A DNA stretch of 63,289 bases, taken from positions 20,001 through 83,289 of the forward strand of contig NZ_PXWF02000042.1 of NCBI RefSeq assembly GCF_003011895.2, given 5' to 3'. Shown here one piece after another: positions 10,001-17,956 of this stretch. Within the stretch, counting starts at the first letter, position 1. Each line of letters starts with the position of its first letter. The notes under the pieces are model-generated. The model was not told where the DNA came from, ran no database searches, and saw nothing but the letters and a program-made list of their open reading frames with translations. Position numbers and translations under genes: made by a program. The stretch comes from Massilia glaciei. GTDB lineage: Bacteria; Pseudomonadota; Gammaproteobacteria; Burkholderiales; Burkholderiaceae_D.

Positions 10001-11116
10001 AAAGATATTAAAGCATGGACCGGCAATTTTGGTGATGGCCAAGGAATTGTCAACGCTTCGGACGAGTGCGTCTTGCAGCATGTTGCCTTGAAAGCAGATG
10101 GGGTAAGCACGCCACAAGATATTCGCACGATCGCTATCGACAAAGACAACAATGTCTTTGCGGGTGGAAACAACGTTGGCTCGATTTTCAAAGTGAACGG
10201 AACTACAGGGAAGATTATTAAGGCAGCGAATACCAAGGGCTCGTTTTATGGCGGCTTGATTGACAAAGACGGGAATTTGTGGGCGGCCTCGCGCCATTTT
10301 CATGGGGGGCTTGGGCGTGTACTTAAAGTGAGTCACGATCTGAGTGCATCAGAAGTGATTGATGTCGGAATATCGGTCTATGGTATAGCAATCGACAAAT
10401 ATGGGAAGATTTGGACAACAGAGGTTGGAACGCGTTTTTCTACGTTTGAGGCAGCGAATCCTGTAGGTACCGTAAAGGTCTATTATCAAGTGGGTAACGA
10501 CCAGGCACAAGGCATTGCCACCGATGATAACGGTGACATTTTTATCGCCGGTTCCCTGTATCGCAGTGTGGTCGGGCACTATAAACAAGTGTTCACCGAT
10601 GGTGCGTTCACAGGGATTGCGTTCGTTGGTAATTATCGGGTTGGCAATGGTCCGACGGGTGTGGCAGTTGATGGCAGGGGTAATGTATGGGCAACTAACT
10701 ATAACGACAGTACGGTGTCAAAAATCACCTTGGCCAGCTTGCCAGCCAATGCCAAAATTGAAACGTTCGCGGTTGGTTTCCATCCCTACAACTACAGTGA
10801 CATGACAGGTCGCACCGTTCGCAACATTACTAATCGTCAAGGGACGTGGGAAGCTACCTTTGATGGGGCGATTCCCAATTTTGAATGGCGGAGAGTGGTG
10901 TGGACTCTTAAACAGTCTTTGCCTGAAGGGACTGCCGTAGAGGCTTATGCCAAGGTGGCTAACTCAAAAATTGAGCTGGGCGGCGCGCAGTATGTAGAGG
11001 TGCAGAAAGATCAAGTGATGGCAGGTATGACAGGACGGTTTATTAAAGTGAAATTCCGTTTAACGTCCGACAGGCCAGGAGTCACGCCTGAAATCACAGG
11101 AATCGATTTGCAATAA
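7025..11116 (+). CDS. lipoprotein subtilisin-like (S8) protease with C-terminal beta-propeller repeats
   Basis: 1363-aa exported protein. The signal has a lipobox (LIVAAVSGCGKS), so it is probably lipid-anchored. An IPT/Ig-like domain follows (about 40-120), then a prodomain-like region. The S8 catalytic domain has Asp288 (VGVVDNGF), His323 (NHGMHVAG), an oxyanion Asn in VHAAGND, and Ser547 (SGTSQAAP). After ~170 residues without clear homology there is a PKD-like segment (about 780-870). The last ~450 residues hold NHL/SMP-30-type propeller repeats (DQDGNVWVGNRNNNTITKV, DGRGNVWATNYNDSTVSKI). Base composition and codon use are visibly AT-richer than the neighbours, suggesting horizontal acquisition. 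The start is supported by ATAGGGATG about 8 nt upstream. Likely a surface protease; substrate unknown. Confidence 0.85.
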   Translation: MPTSHDEIGLKRLLKFPSIFLIVAAVSGCGKSHSPPAEAPAVSSVHPIQSTVGQPVIFTLTGSALHNGLQPHLAGCGNLQVTGRSTTQLTFSCTPTASGRHKLQVKSENTAVADFELEFQKIGEILRVKESQFSDVVQSSLGMDIVKGQLVVLGKDGTTPQQMAELALKYKMQVVGQVDLVNMYQLEGKLTVVELEQAKALLAKEEEILNADFNGFSKAQEYTLGAEPFRPDDYSSTSDSVEWKFFKSDTYDYAEKNWHLRHGRVPYAWQRLKDMGSYDNPVSVGVVDNGFRLNHEDLSMTAVRMSGVGGRYEPNKNDDHHNHGMHVAGIIGATVNNGKGTSGVSPNGTVVYAYRTDLSTMGSLAGIAWAASKDVKIINISFGNVNKQKTFDNRELSVADSRASFGLFLARLLTKKDVLIVHAAGNDSNGCDEEPKYHACVDKNFPADLEGYAASLKSNWGSTESIEKLKSDFSAVLSTTDLQGIPVLDWVRNHTLVVGSLGIVDKKIAMSSFSNGGSVIDVFAPGTGIYSLSDVSDKDYTSMSGTSQAAPYVAGVAALALKANPKLSAMQLKWLMAWPNGRAPMTHWICDYSTGRPSCDAVKANESDANKVAAGYVAATRPMIHADRTVYDATTWNAVPVAVASGNFSVIAVDTYCSLSHHENGRYEVGDVFVDVHEFENGQRGGRIATDIESTPIFLAADKRYAFVIRQGKEAPLVLDSRSFYVGKNISASYALYLQDPLNGCIGNFTQDGRAYQLWREKGEGQNYEVVPQSAGESSPSIVAAPTAPTVNVEASFSLASTTFDGIKSIVWKFGETVVEMLNNFGNAIKHTFRSVGDVKVSAEIVNTESNTVATVVSMVKVKAIIEIDEDFFNDPALERLYDVQKIGMDTSGGTLRLPLTVGDVDTTFPFIWIANSGEGTISKLDVATGVELGRYRTGPGNGNPSRTTVDQDGNVWVGNRNNNTITKVGLKEFNQCVDRNGNGAIETSTGGKDIKAWTGNFGDGQGIVNASDECVLQHVALKADGVSTPQDIRTIAIDKDNNVFAGGNNVGSIFKVNGTTGKIIKAANTKGSFYGGLIDKDGNLWAASRHFHGGLGRVLKVSHDLSASEVIDVGISVYGIAIDKYGKIWTTEVGTRFSTFEAANPVGTVKVYYQVGNDQAQGIATDDNGDIFIAGSLYRSVVGHYKQVFTDGAFTGIAFVGNYRVGNGPTGVAVDGRGNVWATNYNDSTVSKITLASLPANAKIETFAVGFHPYNYSDMTGRTVRNITNRQGTWEATFDGAIPNFEWRRVVWTLKQSLPEGTAVEAYAKVANSKIELGGAQYVEVQKDQVMAGMTGRFIKVKFRLTSDRPGVTPEITGIDLQ

Positions 11117-11127
11117 TTTTGCAGTGT

Positions 11128-11149
11128 GGGCGGCATAACTGCGCCGCCC
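11128..11149 (+). terminator. stem-loop after the subtilase gene
   Basis: GGGCGGC (11128-11134) pairs with GCCGCCC (11143-11149) across an 8-nt loop, 12 bp after the stop codon. There is no T-tract, so intrinsic termination would be weak; it may instead protect the transcript end. Confidence 0.4.
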
Positions 11150-11199
11150 CGACAATTAGCACTTTGCAATTAATGAGGTCAGGCCGCGCTTGCTCGACG

Positions 11200-11850
11200 T
11201 TAGCGCTGAGACGCCTGCGGTTTGACGCTGCCGCAATCGGCGCCCAGCCACTTCGATACCACCTCGGCCACAATGGTCTGCTGCCGGCCCGCTTCATGCA
11301 TCACCACCCTCATTTTGGTGGCGTAGGTATTTGGCCCGGTGACCCGCACTTCACCCTCGCCAGTGGCGGCCGGCTCGGCGCAGGTGGACGAGAACTTCAT
11401 GACGCCGCCGACAAATTTGCCCACCTTGTACTTGCAGCTATCCTGCGGCTGCAGCAGGAACTCGCTGCGCTCGGCCATTTGCTTGGTGACGCACAGCTTC
11501 ATGTTCACCGCGCCATCGGGCTTCACGTTGACCTGCATGCTTTGAATCGATTCCAGATCGAGGCCCTGCTTGCCCAACATTTCCTTCATCTCCTTGCGCT
11601 GCTCGGGCGGCATGTTGGCAATTGCTTGCGACATCTGCTTGGAAATATCGGCCGTTCGCTCGCGCTCCTCCGGGGCCGGCTCGGCCATCGTCCCCTGCTG
11701 CAGTTGCCGGGCGGAATTGCCCAGCGGATTGCCGCTGATGATCTTGCTGGTGTTCTCGTACAGCCCCGGCCTGATCTTGTGCGCCGATGCGGGCGCGGCA
11801 CAGATCGATGCGAGAAGGAGGACGGCTAGCGCGTTGCGACGTGGTGTCAT
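11200..11850 (-). CDS. DUF3617 family periplasmic protein
   Basis: 216-aa protein with a signal peptide (NALAVLLLASICAAPASA) and the DUF3617 pattern: an N-terminal RPGLYENTSKI strand, a helical insertion with EERERTADISKQMSQAIANMPPEQRKEMKEML, then LCVTKQMAER...CKYKVGKFVGGVMKFSSTCA with conserved cysteines. Molecular function is unknown. The start at MTPRRNALAV gives the signal peptide; the longer frame would read through the operator region. It is divergent from the blaI-like repressor gene, and both of that repressor's putative operators lie between them, so it may belong to the same regulon. Confidence 0.8.
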   Translation of the reverse strand: MTPRRNALAVLLLASICAAPASAHKIRPGLYENTSKIISGNPLGNSARQLQQGTMAEPAPEERERTADISKQMSQAIANMPPEQRKEMKEMLGKQGLDLESIQSMQVNVKPDGAVNMKLCVTKQMAERSEFLLQPQDSCKYKVGKFVGGVMKFSSTCAEPAATGEGEVRVTGPNTYATKMRVVMHEAGRQQTIVAEVVSKWLGADCGSVKPQASQR

Positions 11851-11910
11851 GATGGCTCCTGTTTCGATGTATTGACAAATATACCAAGGCCACGCATCTG
11901 CACGCGCATC

Positions 11911-11927
11911 TACTAAAGCTTTAGTTG
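11911..11927. promoter_or_regulatory. BlaI/MecI-type operator 1
   Basis: TACTAAAGCTTTAGTTG contains a perfect 14-bp palindrome (ACTAAAGCTTTAGT, 11912-11925) that keeps the TACTA...TAGT half-sites typical of BlaI/MecI/CopY operators. It overlaps the left end of the -35 hexamer of the blaI-like gene. Confidence 0.7.
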
Positions 11928-11953
11928 ACAGGCTTTTGCGGGGCATCTAATAT
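11925..11953 (+). promoter_or_regulatory. near-consensus sigma-70 promoter of the blaI-like operon
   Basis: TTGACA (11925-11930), exactly 17 bp, then TAATAT (11948-11953). Operator 1 overlaps the -35 and operator 2 begins at the last base of the -10, so repressor binding would block polymerase. Such a strong promoter sandwiched by operators fits an autorepressed regulator. Confidence 0.75.
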
Positions 11954-11972
11954 CTACTAAACATTTAGTAGA
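11953..11972. promoter_or_regulatory. BlaI/MecI-type operator 2
   Basis: TCTACTAAACATTTAGTAGA has 9-bp arms around a 2-bp centre, with intact TACTA/TAGTA half-sites. It covers the expected transcription start and ends 9 bp before the start codon of the blaI-like gene. Confidence 0.75.
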
Positions 11973-11981
11973 AAGGCGCAT

Positions 11982-12356
11982 ATGGACATTTCATTTACCG
12001 ACCGCGAGGCCGACGTCATGCAGATCCTGTGGGAGCATGGGCCGTCGGTGGTGGCCGAGGTGCAGGCCAGGCTCGACGATCCGCTCGCGTACACGACCGT
12101 GCTGACGGTGCTGCGCACGCTCGAGAACAAAGGCTACGCCGGCCACACCGAGGAGGGCCGCGGCCACCGCTATTTCGCCGCGATCGAGCAGCAACTGGCG
12201 CGCAAGAGCGCCTTGCGCCACCTGACCGGCAAGCTGTTCCAGGGCTCGACCGAGCTGCTGTTCACCCATCTGGTGTCGGACCAAAAACTGAGCGAGGACC
12301 AGGTCCGCCGCCTGCACGCGCTGCTCAACGAGCAAAACCACGAGGAGAATTCCTGA
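11982..12356 (+). CDS. BlaI/MecI/CopY family transcriptional repressor
   Basis: 124-aa winged-helix repressor. The N-terminal DNA-binding half is typical (FTDREADVMQILWEHGPSVVAEVQARL, AYTTVLTVLRTLENKGYAGHTEEGRGHRYFA), and a C-terminal dimerisation helix pair follows. Family members bind TACTA-type dyads as dimers and are inactivated when a partner M56 metallopeptidase signals their cleavage. Two matching dyads lie just upstream. The stop overlaps the M56 gene's ATG (ATGA), so the two proteins are translationally coupled. Confidence 0.92.
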   Translation: MDISFTDREADVMQILWEHGPSVVAEVQARLDDPLAYTTVLTVLRTLENKGYAGHTEEGRGHRYFAAIEQQLARKSALRHLTGKLFQGSTELLFTHLVSDQKLSEDQVRRLHALLNEQNHEENS

Positions 12357-13933
12357 TGCTCGGCCTCATGGGATACACGCTGATCGTGACGGCTCTGCTC
12401 GCGGCATCCGGCTGGGCCGCCGAGCGGGTCGCCCTGGTGTGCAGCGCGCCGGCCAGGTGGGTGTGGGTGATGGCGATCGTCGGCTCGCTGGTGCTGCCGG
12501 TGGCCGTGCCGTCGGTCTCGTTCGACATGCCCGCAATGCTGGCCGCGGACGGCCCGGCCAAGACTGTCGCGCTGCGCGACATGACCTCGGCCAAACTGAC
12601 GCCAGCGGCGTGGCTGCCGGCGCAGGCGCAGAACGCGGCCGCCGGCGTCGCGGCCAGCACCGCGCTCAACACCGCGCTCACCTGGGCCTGGGCGGTCGCG
12701 TCGGGCGCATTGCTGCTCGCGCTGCTCGGCAGCGCGGTCTATCTGGCCGTGCGCAAGCGGCGCTGGAGCCGCCGGCAGATGGCCGGCGCCTCGGTTTATC
12801 TGAGCCCCGATGTCGGCCCCGCCGTCGTAGGCCTGCTGCGTCCGCGCATCGTGGTGCCGGCCTGGCTCGCCGGCGCGCCCGAGCACCAGCAGACGCTGGT
12901 GGTCGCGCACGAACAATCGCATCTCGACGCGCGCGATCCGCAATGGCTGACCGTGTGCCTGCTGGTGCTCGTCGCGATGCCGTGGAACCTGCCGCTGTGG
13001 TGGCTGATGCGGCGCCTGCGCCGCGCCATCGAGGTCGATTGCGACGCCCGCGTGCTGGCCGCCGGCTACGACCTGAAACTGTATGGCGCCACCCTGATCG
13101 AGGTCGGGCAGCGCCGGTCCGCGTTTGTCGGCGCCGCCGCCGCGATGGCCGAATCGCGCTCGTTTCTCGAGCAGCGCATCGGCATCATGGTGCGCCCGCC
13201 AAAACGCTGGGCGCGGCGCGCGGCGCCAGCGTTCGCGGCGCTTTCGCTGTGCATGGTGGCGGTGGCCGCGCAGGTCGGCCCGCCGGCCAAGGTGCGCCAC
13301 CAGATCGCGTTGCCGGCCGGGCTGGTGGCCAACTACGTGGGCTACTACCAGATCGACGAGCACGAGGTGATGGTGGTGTCGCAAGCGGGCGATCGCCTGC
13401 TGGCGCAGCGCAACCAGGGCCATTCGTGGAAGCTGCTGCCCGAGAGCGAGACCGGCTTCTTTGTGCGCGGGGCCGACATGCAGGTGCTGTTCGACCGCGC
13501 CGGGAAAGGGCGTCCGGCCGCGGGCCTCGTGCTGCGCCAGTATGGCGTCGACGTGCGCGCGCCGCGGGTCGGCGCCGAAGCGGTGCAACGGGTCGACGCC
13601 CACATCGCGCGGCGCTACGCCCTCCAGCGGCCGGCGGCCGGCGGCGCGGCGGCAGTGCGGCGCAATCTGGATCTGGCGCGCGACGGCCGCCTCGAACTGG
13701 CCGACTTCACGCCCAGCTTCGGCCAGATCGCGCTACGCAACTTGCCGGGATCGGGCCAGCTCCTGAAGGACCTCGGCGCGGTGCGGTCGGTGAAATTCTA
13801 CGGCGTCAGCAGGCATGGCTGGGACATGTACGAAATCGAGTACGAGCACGGGGGCGCGCTGTGCCATATCGCGATGAATTCGGACGGCAAGATCGCCAAC
13901 GTCCTGTTCCAGAAAAAGGGAGGAGCCGCGTAG
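12356..13933 (+). CDS. M56 family (BlaR1/MecR1-like) membrane metallopeptidase
   Basis: 525-aa sensor-protease-like protein. It has N-terminal membrane segments (MLGLMGYTLIVTALLAASGW; VWVMAIVGSLVLPVAVPSV; a third about 108-131), then the M56 domain with the zinc motif HEQSH (His185-His189) and a downstream acidic ligand region (AIEVDCDARVL), then a further membrane segment (AFAALSLCMVAVAAQV). The C-terminal ~200 residues, probably extracytoplasmic, do not look like the penicillin-binding sensor domain of BlaR1 (no SxxK or SxN/KTG trio noticed), so the signal is probably not a beta-lactam. It should trigger loss of the adjacent repressor. Confidence 0.88.
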   Translation: MLGLMGYTLIVTALLAASGWAAERVALVCSAPARWVWVMAIVGSLVLPVAVPSVSFDMPAMLAADGPAKTVALRDMTSAKLTPAAWLPAQAQNAAAGVAASTALNTALTWAWAVASGALLLALLGSAVYLAVRKRRWSRRQMAGASVYLSPDVGPAVVGLLRPRIVVPAWLAGAPEHQQTLVVAHEQSHLDARDPQWLTVCLLVLVAMPWNLPLWWLMRRLRRAIEVDCDARVLAAGYDLKLYGATLIEVGQRRSAFVGAAAAMAESRSFLEQRIGIMVRPPKRWARRAAPAFAALSLCMVAVAAQVGPPAKVRHQIALPAGLVANYVGYYQIDEHEVMVVSQAGDRLLAQRNQGHSWKLLPESETGFFVRGADMQVLFDRAGKGRPAAGLVLRQYGVDVRAPRVGAEAVQRVDAHIARRYALQRPAAGGAAAVRRNLDLARDGRLELADFTPSFGQIALRNLPGSGQLLKDLGAVRSVKFYGVSRHGWDMYEIEYEHGGALCHIAMNSDGKIANVLFQKKGGAA

Positions 13934-14287
13934 GCGCACACGCATGCTTTTTCTGCATGATGAGCAGGCAGTCATGCTCGCTCGAAAAGTTTAGCCGTAC
14001 AGAACCCGCGGCTTGCAGGTTCCAACTTCGCGTATAGGCAAGCTTTGCATGGTCGCGGTCGAAGGCCTGGAGCGACTCGACGTGTTCGGCGGCAGTGCCG
14101 GGCCGCTGCCCTTGTAAGGGGGGCGCGAATACCTGGCTCCCGTTTGATCTCGCACAAAGCGTGAGGCCGCCCGCGCCGCGTCCCCGGTTTGTGCGGGAAC
14201 AAGGCGCTGCAATACGGGCCTAAATTTCATGTTCATTATGGATGCCGGCCAGGTCTCGGCGGCTGGGGCATTCCTTTAGGAGATGTC
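13934..14287. other. 354-bp intergenic region, no gene seen
   Basis: Nothing protein-like is convincing on either strand. A possible stem (GCTTGC...GCAAGC) lies around 14010-14045. The region must hold the promoter of the following operon, but no clear -35/-10 pair stands out. A good ribosome-binding site (TTTAGGAGA) precedes the next gene. Confidence 0.4.
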
Positions 14288-15355
14288 ATGGAAAACACGA
14301 GCGAGCAACAAACACGGCGCCAGGTACGCCAGGGCTATTGGCAGTACCCCGACATGGCCGTCGACGCCGAGCGGGAGGGCGAAGCGCGGCCGGCCGGGCA
14401 GGCGCAGGCAGGGCCGCAGGCACAGGCACAGGCGCGCGCGGCGCCGCGCCAAACCGGCAACCGCTCGAGCTTCGTGGGCACCACGCTCGGCCTGTTCAGC
14501 ATCGGTGTGGGCATGGCGAACCTGCTCGCGCCGCGCGCGGTGGCGCGCGCCATGGGCCTGCCCGACTGGCCGATGCTGGTGCGCCTCATGGGCGCGCGCG
14601 AGCTCGCCTGCGGCATCGGCCTTTTGGCCCAGCCGAGGTCGGTCGCCTGGCGCTGGACCAGGGTGGCCGGCGACGTGATGGACCTGTCCATTTTGGGCGC
14701 CTCCGCGTTCGCGCCCGGCGCGCGGCCGCGCCGCCTCGCCGCCACGGCCATCGCGGTGGCTGGCTTCAGCGCGCTCGACGTGCGCGCCAGCACGCCGCAA
14801 CTGCGCAAGCTGTCGCACGAGGCGCCGGCCGGCGCGAGCGGTCCCCAGCGCGTGCAGCAGGCGGTCCCGGTCAACCGGTCGCCCGACGAGTGCTACCGGT
14901 TCTGGCGCAATTTCGAGGCCTTTCCCACCTTCATGCGGCATCTCGAATCGGTCGTCGTGCAAGACGAGCGGCGCTCGCACTGGTGCGCCAGGGGGCCGGC
15001 CGGCAGCAGCTACGAGTGGGACGCCGAAATCACCCAGGACGTGTCCGGCGAGGTGCTCGGCTGGCAGTCGCTGCCCGGCGGCGACGTCGACAACGCCGGC
15101 ACGGTGCGCTTCACCGCCGCGCCGGGCGGGCGCGGCACCATCGTGCAGGTCAACCTCGACTACATGCCGCCGGCGGGGCCGGCCGGCACGCTCGTGGCCA
15201 GGCTGTTCGGCGAGGAGCCGTCGCAGCGGGTCAAGGACGACCTGCGGCGCTTCAAGCAACTGATCGAGACCGGCGAGATCGCCTCGACCGAAGGGCAGCC
15301 GCACGGCAAACGGACCCTCAAGGCGCGCTTGTTCAACCTGGGAGCGGACAAATGA
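14288..15355 (+). CDS. SRPBCC (cyclase/dehydrase-like) membrane-associated protein
   Basis: 355-aa protein. After a polar Gln/Ala-rich N-terminus there is a ~110-residue hydrophobic part ([21 protein letters not shown]...[15 protein letters not shown]...[13 protein letters not shown]) with several membrane-embedded or glycine-rich helices. A SRPBCC/polyketide-cyclase-like lipid-binding domain follows (about 225-340: [30 protein letters not shown]...). This architecture recurs beside zinc alcohol dehydrogenases in proteobacteria; the ligand is unknown. The start has TAGGAGA 5 nt upstream. The stop overlaps the dehydrogenase ATG (ATGA). Confidence 0.8.
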   Translation: MENTSEQQTRRQVRQGYWQYPDMAVDAEREGEARPAGQAQAGPQAQAQARAAPRQTGNRSSFVGTTLGLFSIGVGMANLLAPRAVARAMGLPDWPMLVRLMGARELACGIGLLAQPRSVAWRWTRVAGDVMDLSILGASAFAPGARPRRLAATAIAVAGFSALDVRASTPQLRKLSHEAPAGASGPQRVQQAVPVNRSPDECYRFWRNFEAFPTFMRHLESVVVQDERRSHWCARGPAGSSYEWDAEITQDVSGEVLGWQSLPGGDVDNAGTVRFTAAPGGRGTIVQVNLDYMPPAGPAGTLVARLFGEEPSQRVKDDLRRFKQLIETGEIASTEGQPHGKRTLKARLFNLGADK

Positions 15356-16527
15356 AAGCGACATGCTGGCACGGCGTCAACGACGTCAGGGTCGAACAGG
15401 TGCCCGACCCCAAAATCATCAACCAGGGCGACGCCATCATCAAGATATCGTCGACCGCCATCTGCGGCTCCGACCTGCACCTGTACGACGGCTACGTGCC
15501 GGCGATGCAGGCCGGCGACATCCTCGGCCACGAGTTCATGGGCGAGGTGGTCGAGGTCGGCTCCAAGGTCGGCAAGCTCAAGGTGGGCGACCGGGTCGTG
15601 GTGCCGTTTCCGATCGCGTGCGGGCAATGCTTCTTCTGCGAGCAGAAGCTGTTCTCGGTGTGCGAGAACTCGAATCCGAACGCCCACCTGGCCGAAAAAA
15701 TGTGGGGCCGCTCGGCCGCCGGCATCTTCGGCTATTCGCACCTGACCGGGGGCTACGCGGGCGGGCAGGCCGAGTACGCGCGCGTGCCCTACGCCGACGT
15801 CGGCCCGCTGGTGGTGCCGCCCGACCTGTCCGACGAGAAGGTCCTGTTTTTGTCCGACATCCTGCCGACCGGCTACATGGCGGCCGAGGCCTGCGACATC
15901 GAGCCGGGCCACGTGGTGGCGGTCTGGGGCTGCGGCCCGGTGGGGCAGTTCGCGATCCAGAGCGCCTACCTGCTCGGGGCCGAGCGCGTGATCGCGATCG
16001 ACCGCTTTCCCGAGCGCCTGCAGATGGCGCGCGAGGTCTCGCGCGCCGAGACCATCAACTACGAGCAGCTCGACGTGGCCGACGCGCTGCGCCAGATGAC
16101 GGGCGGGCGCGGCCCCGACGCCTGCATCGACGCGGTCGGGATGGAGGCGCACGGCACCGGCCTCACCTACGCCTACGACAGGATCAAGCACGCGATGCGC
16201 ATGGAGAGCGACCGCCCGACCGCGCTGCGCGAGGCCATCATGGCCTGCCGCAACGGCGGGGTGGTGTCGGTGCCGGGGGTGTACGGGGGCTTCAGCGACA
16301 AGATCCCGTTCGGCAGCGTGATGAACCGCTCGATCACGATCAAGACCGGGCAGACCCATGTGCAGCGCTACATGCGCCCGCTGTTGGAGCGCATCGTGCG
16401 CGGCGAGCTCGATCCGGCCTGCGTGATCACCCACCACCTCGACCTCGACGACGCGCCACACGGGTACGAGATTTTCAAAAACAAACAGGAGCAGTGCGTG
16501 AAGGTGGTGATGCATCCACACCACTGA
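15352..16527 (+). CDS. zinc-dependent alcohol dehydrogenase (MDR family)
   Basis: 391-aa medium-chain dehydrogenase close to the glutathione-independent formaldehyde dehydrogenase/threonine dehydrogenase-like branch. Catalytic zinc ligands are present (Cys38 in ICGSD; His60-Glu61 in [12 protein letters not shown]), as are four structural zinc cysteines (Cys90, 93, 96, 104) and the NAD(P) Rossmann motif [11 protein letters not shown]. The insertion [24 protein letters not shown] is typical of the group. It probably oxidises an alcohol or aldehyde with NAD(P). It is coupled by a 4-bp overlap to the preceding SRPBCC gene; the physiological substrate is not evident. Confidence 0.9.
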   Translation: MKATCWHGVNDVRVEQVPDPKIINQGDAIIKISSTAICGSDLHLYDGYVPAMQAGDILGHEFMGEVVEVGSKVGKLKVGDRVVVPFPIACGQCFFCEQKLFSVCENSNPNAHLAEKMWGRSAAGIFGYSHLTGGYAGGQAEYARVPYADVGPLVVPPDLSDEKVLFLSDILPTGYMAAEACDIEPGHVVAVWGCGPVGQFAIQSAYLLGAERVIAIDRFPERLQMAREVSRAETINYEQLDVADALRQMTGGRGPDACIDAVGMEAHGTGLTYAYDRIKHAMRMESDRPTALREAIMACRNGGVVSVPGVYGGFSDKIPFGSVMNRSITIKTGQTHVQRYMRPLLERIVRGELDPACVITHHLDLDDAPHGYEIFKNKQEQCVKVVMHPHH

Positions 16528-17221
16528 AGCGCTGTCGTCGTCGATTGGTTTGACAGCATCAGAAACCGCAAACCCGCCGTGATTACTAACAAGAACAAAC
16601 GTCGTCCTCGCGGACGCGCACCGCTGTCCGGGATAAAAACTTGACATGGCAATGCGCTGAGTTGGTCATTGAGTCGCTTCAGAAATCGTGTCGCAGACAA
16701 CTTGAATATCAAAACCAACGTCATCCTCGCGGACGCGCACTGCTGTACGGGAAAAAAACTTGACATGGCAATGCGCTGAGTTGGTCATTGAGTCGCTTCA
16801 AAAATCGTTTCGCAGACAACTTAAATATCAAAACCAACGTCATCCTCGCGGACGCGCACCGCTGTCCGGGATAAAAACTTGACATGGCGATGCGCTGAGT
16901 TGGTCATTGAGTCGCTTCGGAAATCGTGTCGCAGACAACTTGAATATCAAAACCAACGTCATCCTCGCGGACGCGGGGACCCATGCTGGCTCTGCATATA
17001 CGCACAGCCCGAACCTTTCGGTCCGCGCAGCAGGCGGTTGAAACCGAACGGCTCGTCGCTGCAGACTCAGCACCGGAGCAAACGCGTGAGTTTTGCGCAT
17101 ACGCGAGGGGTCTATTCTGCCAATGGCAGGAACGACGCGAACCGTTGTTGATACGTAGGCTCGTGCGGTGCGATTCCTGCGGCGGCGCAAGAGGCAAGGC
17201 TCAGAGTGAATGCGGGTCACC
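16528..17221. other. 694-bp non-coding region containing a tandem repeat array
   Basis: No gene is convincing. The centre is a 119-bp tandem array (separate entry). 16540-16600 loosely resembles the 3' half of one repeat unit and may be a decayed copy. 16990-17220 is unrelated unique sequence in which I see nothing definite. The small frames on both strands are created by the repeats. Confidence 0.6.
16601..16985. repeat. 119-bp tandem repeat array (three full units plus a partial fourth)
   Basis: Units begin at 16601, 16720, 16839 and 16958 with GTC(A/G)TCCTCGCGGACGCG; the spacing is exactly 119 bp each time. The units differ at only a few positions each. Each full unit holds a small dyad (CGGAC...GTCCG), a TTGACATGGC(A/G)ATGCGC segment and a conserved end (TATCAAAACCAAC). 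The truncated fourth copy continues as GACGCGGGGACCCATGC, which matches the widespread REP-like hairpin family seen between betaproteobacterial genes. The array is downstream of the dehydrogenase and is probably untranslated. Confidence 0.85.
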
Positions 17222-17527
17222 TCACTCCGGCTTGCGCAACCTGCCCAGCAAAGCCTCGACGCTCTCACCCATCGGCAGCCCGTGGCCGCGCAGCAGTTGC
17301 ACATGCAGCACCAGGTTTTCAAGCACCAGCTTGGCAGAGACCGCGAGCAGGGTCATCAGTTTGTCCTCGTGGCTGAAGTTGTCCATCGCCGCCGCCATCT
17401 CGCACAAATGCGAGGCCACCAGCAGCCGCAACTCGTCCTCGCTGAAGGGCAGGTCGGAGAAGTCGATCGGGTCTTCGATTTCGACTTCGAGCATCATCGC
17501 TGCGAGTTCTTCGGGTTTGATCGGCAT
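17222..17527 (-). CDS. small acidic protein of unknown function
   Basis: 101-aa soluble, helical, acidic protein (MPIKPEELAAMMLEVEIEDPIDFSDLPFSEDELRLLVASHLCEM...). No signal peptide or known motif. The frame starts 8 codons further upstream, but MPIKPEEL is the more natural start. Codon use is high-GC like its neighbours, supporting a real gene. It stands alone, divergent from the MoaD-like gene. Function unknown. Confidence 0.6.
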   Translation of the reverse strand: MPIKPEELAAMMLEVEIEDPIDFSDLPFSEDELRLLVASHLCEMAAAMDNFSHEDKLMTLLAVSAKLVLENLVLHVQLLRGHGLPMGESVEALLGRLRKPE

Positions 17528-17685
17528 GCTCGGCTCCGCTTGTTGGCACACCCCATTCTAGGCCAGACCCGGCGCCTCAAGCGACAAGTTTCAAGCGAAC
17601 CGGCACGCGCATCTGCGCGGCGACATACGCACCGATCCGCGCTAGAATCTGCGTCACACTTGTCACTTTGTCTTGATCGGACGCC

Positions 17686-17955
17686 ATGGCGCGGATTACC
17701 TTCACGCAACAACTGGCGCGTTTCACCAGCGTGCCCGAGGTCGATTCGGCGGCGACGACCCTGCGCCCCGGGCTCGAGAGCGCGTTCGCCCTCAATCCGA
17801 CCCTGCGTGGCTACGTGCTCGACGACCAGGACCACCTGCGCGAGAACGTCGTCGTCTTCATCGACGGGCGGCGCTGCACCGGACGCAGCAAACTGGACGA
17901 CCCCCTCAACCCCGACAGTACGGTGTACGTACTGCAAGCACTCTCTGGAGGCTGA
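17686..17955 (+). CDS. MoaD/ThiS family ubiquitin-like protein
   Basis: 89-aa beta-grasp protein (ITFTQQLARFT..., LRENVVVFIDGRRC, STVYVLQALSGG) ending in Gly-Gly, the sulfur-carrier signature: the C-terminal glycine can be adenylated by a MoeB/ThiF-type E1 and thiocarboxylated. No molybdopterin or thiamine genes are nearby. Instead it lies one base before a BNR-repeat protein gene, a pairing that suggests a dedicated but uncharacterised role. Confidence 0.8.
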   Translation: MARITFTQQLARFTSVPEVDSAATTLRPGLESAFALNPTLRGYVLDDQDHLRENVVVFIDGRRCTGRSKLDDPLNPDSTVYVLQALSGG

Positions 17956-17956
17956 T

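Noticed and set aside
12439-14037. Long plus-strand frame overlapping the M56 gene
   Set aside because: Arg/Ala/Gly-rich out-of-frame shadow. The overlapping frame has HEQSH and membrane helices and is the real gene.
16601-16985. Possible CRISPR array
   Set aside because: The whole 119-bp period is conserved, so there are no unique spacers and no short repeats. No cas genes are nearby.
16368-17322. Several minus-strand frames encoding similar peptides
   Set aside because: They are created by the 119-bp tandem repeats. The peptide similarity merely reflects repeated DNA, and there are no ribosome-binding sites or protein features.
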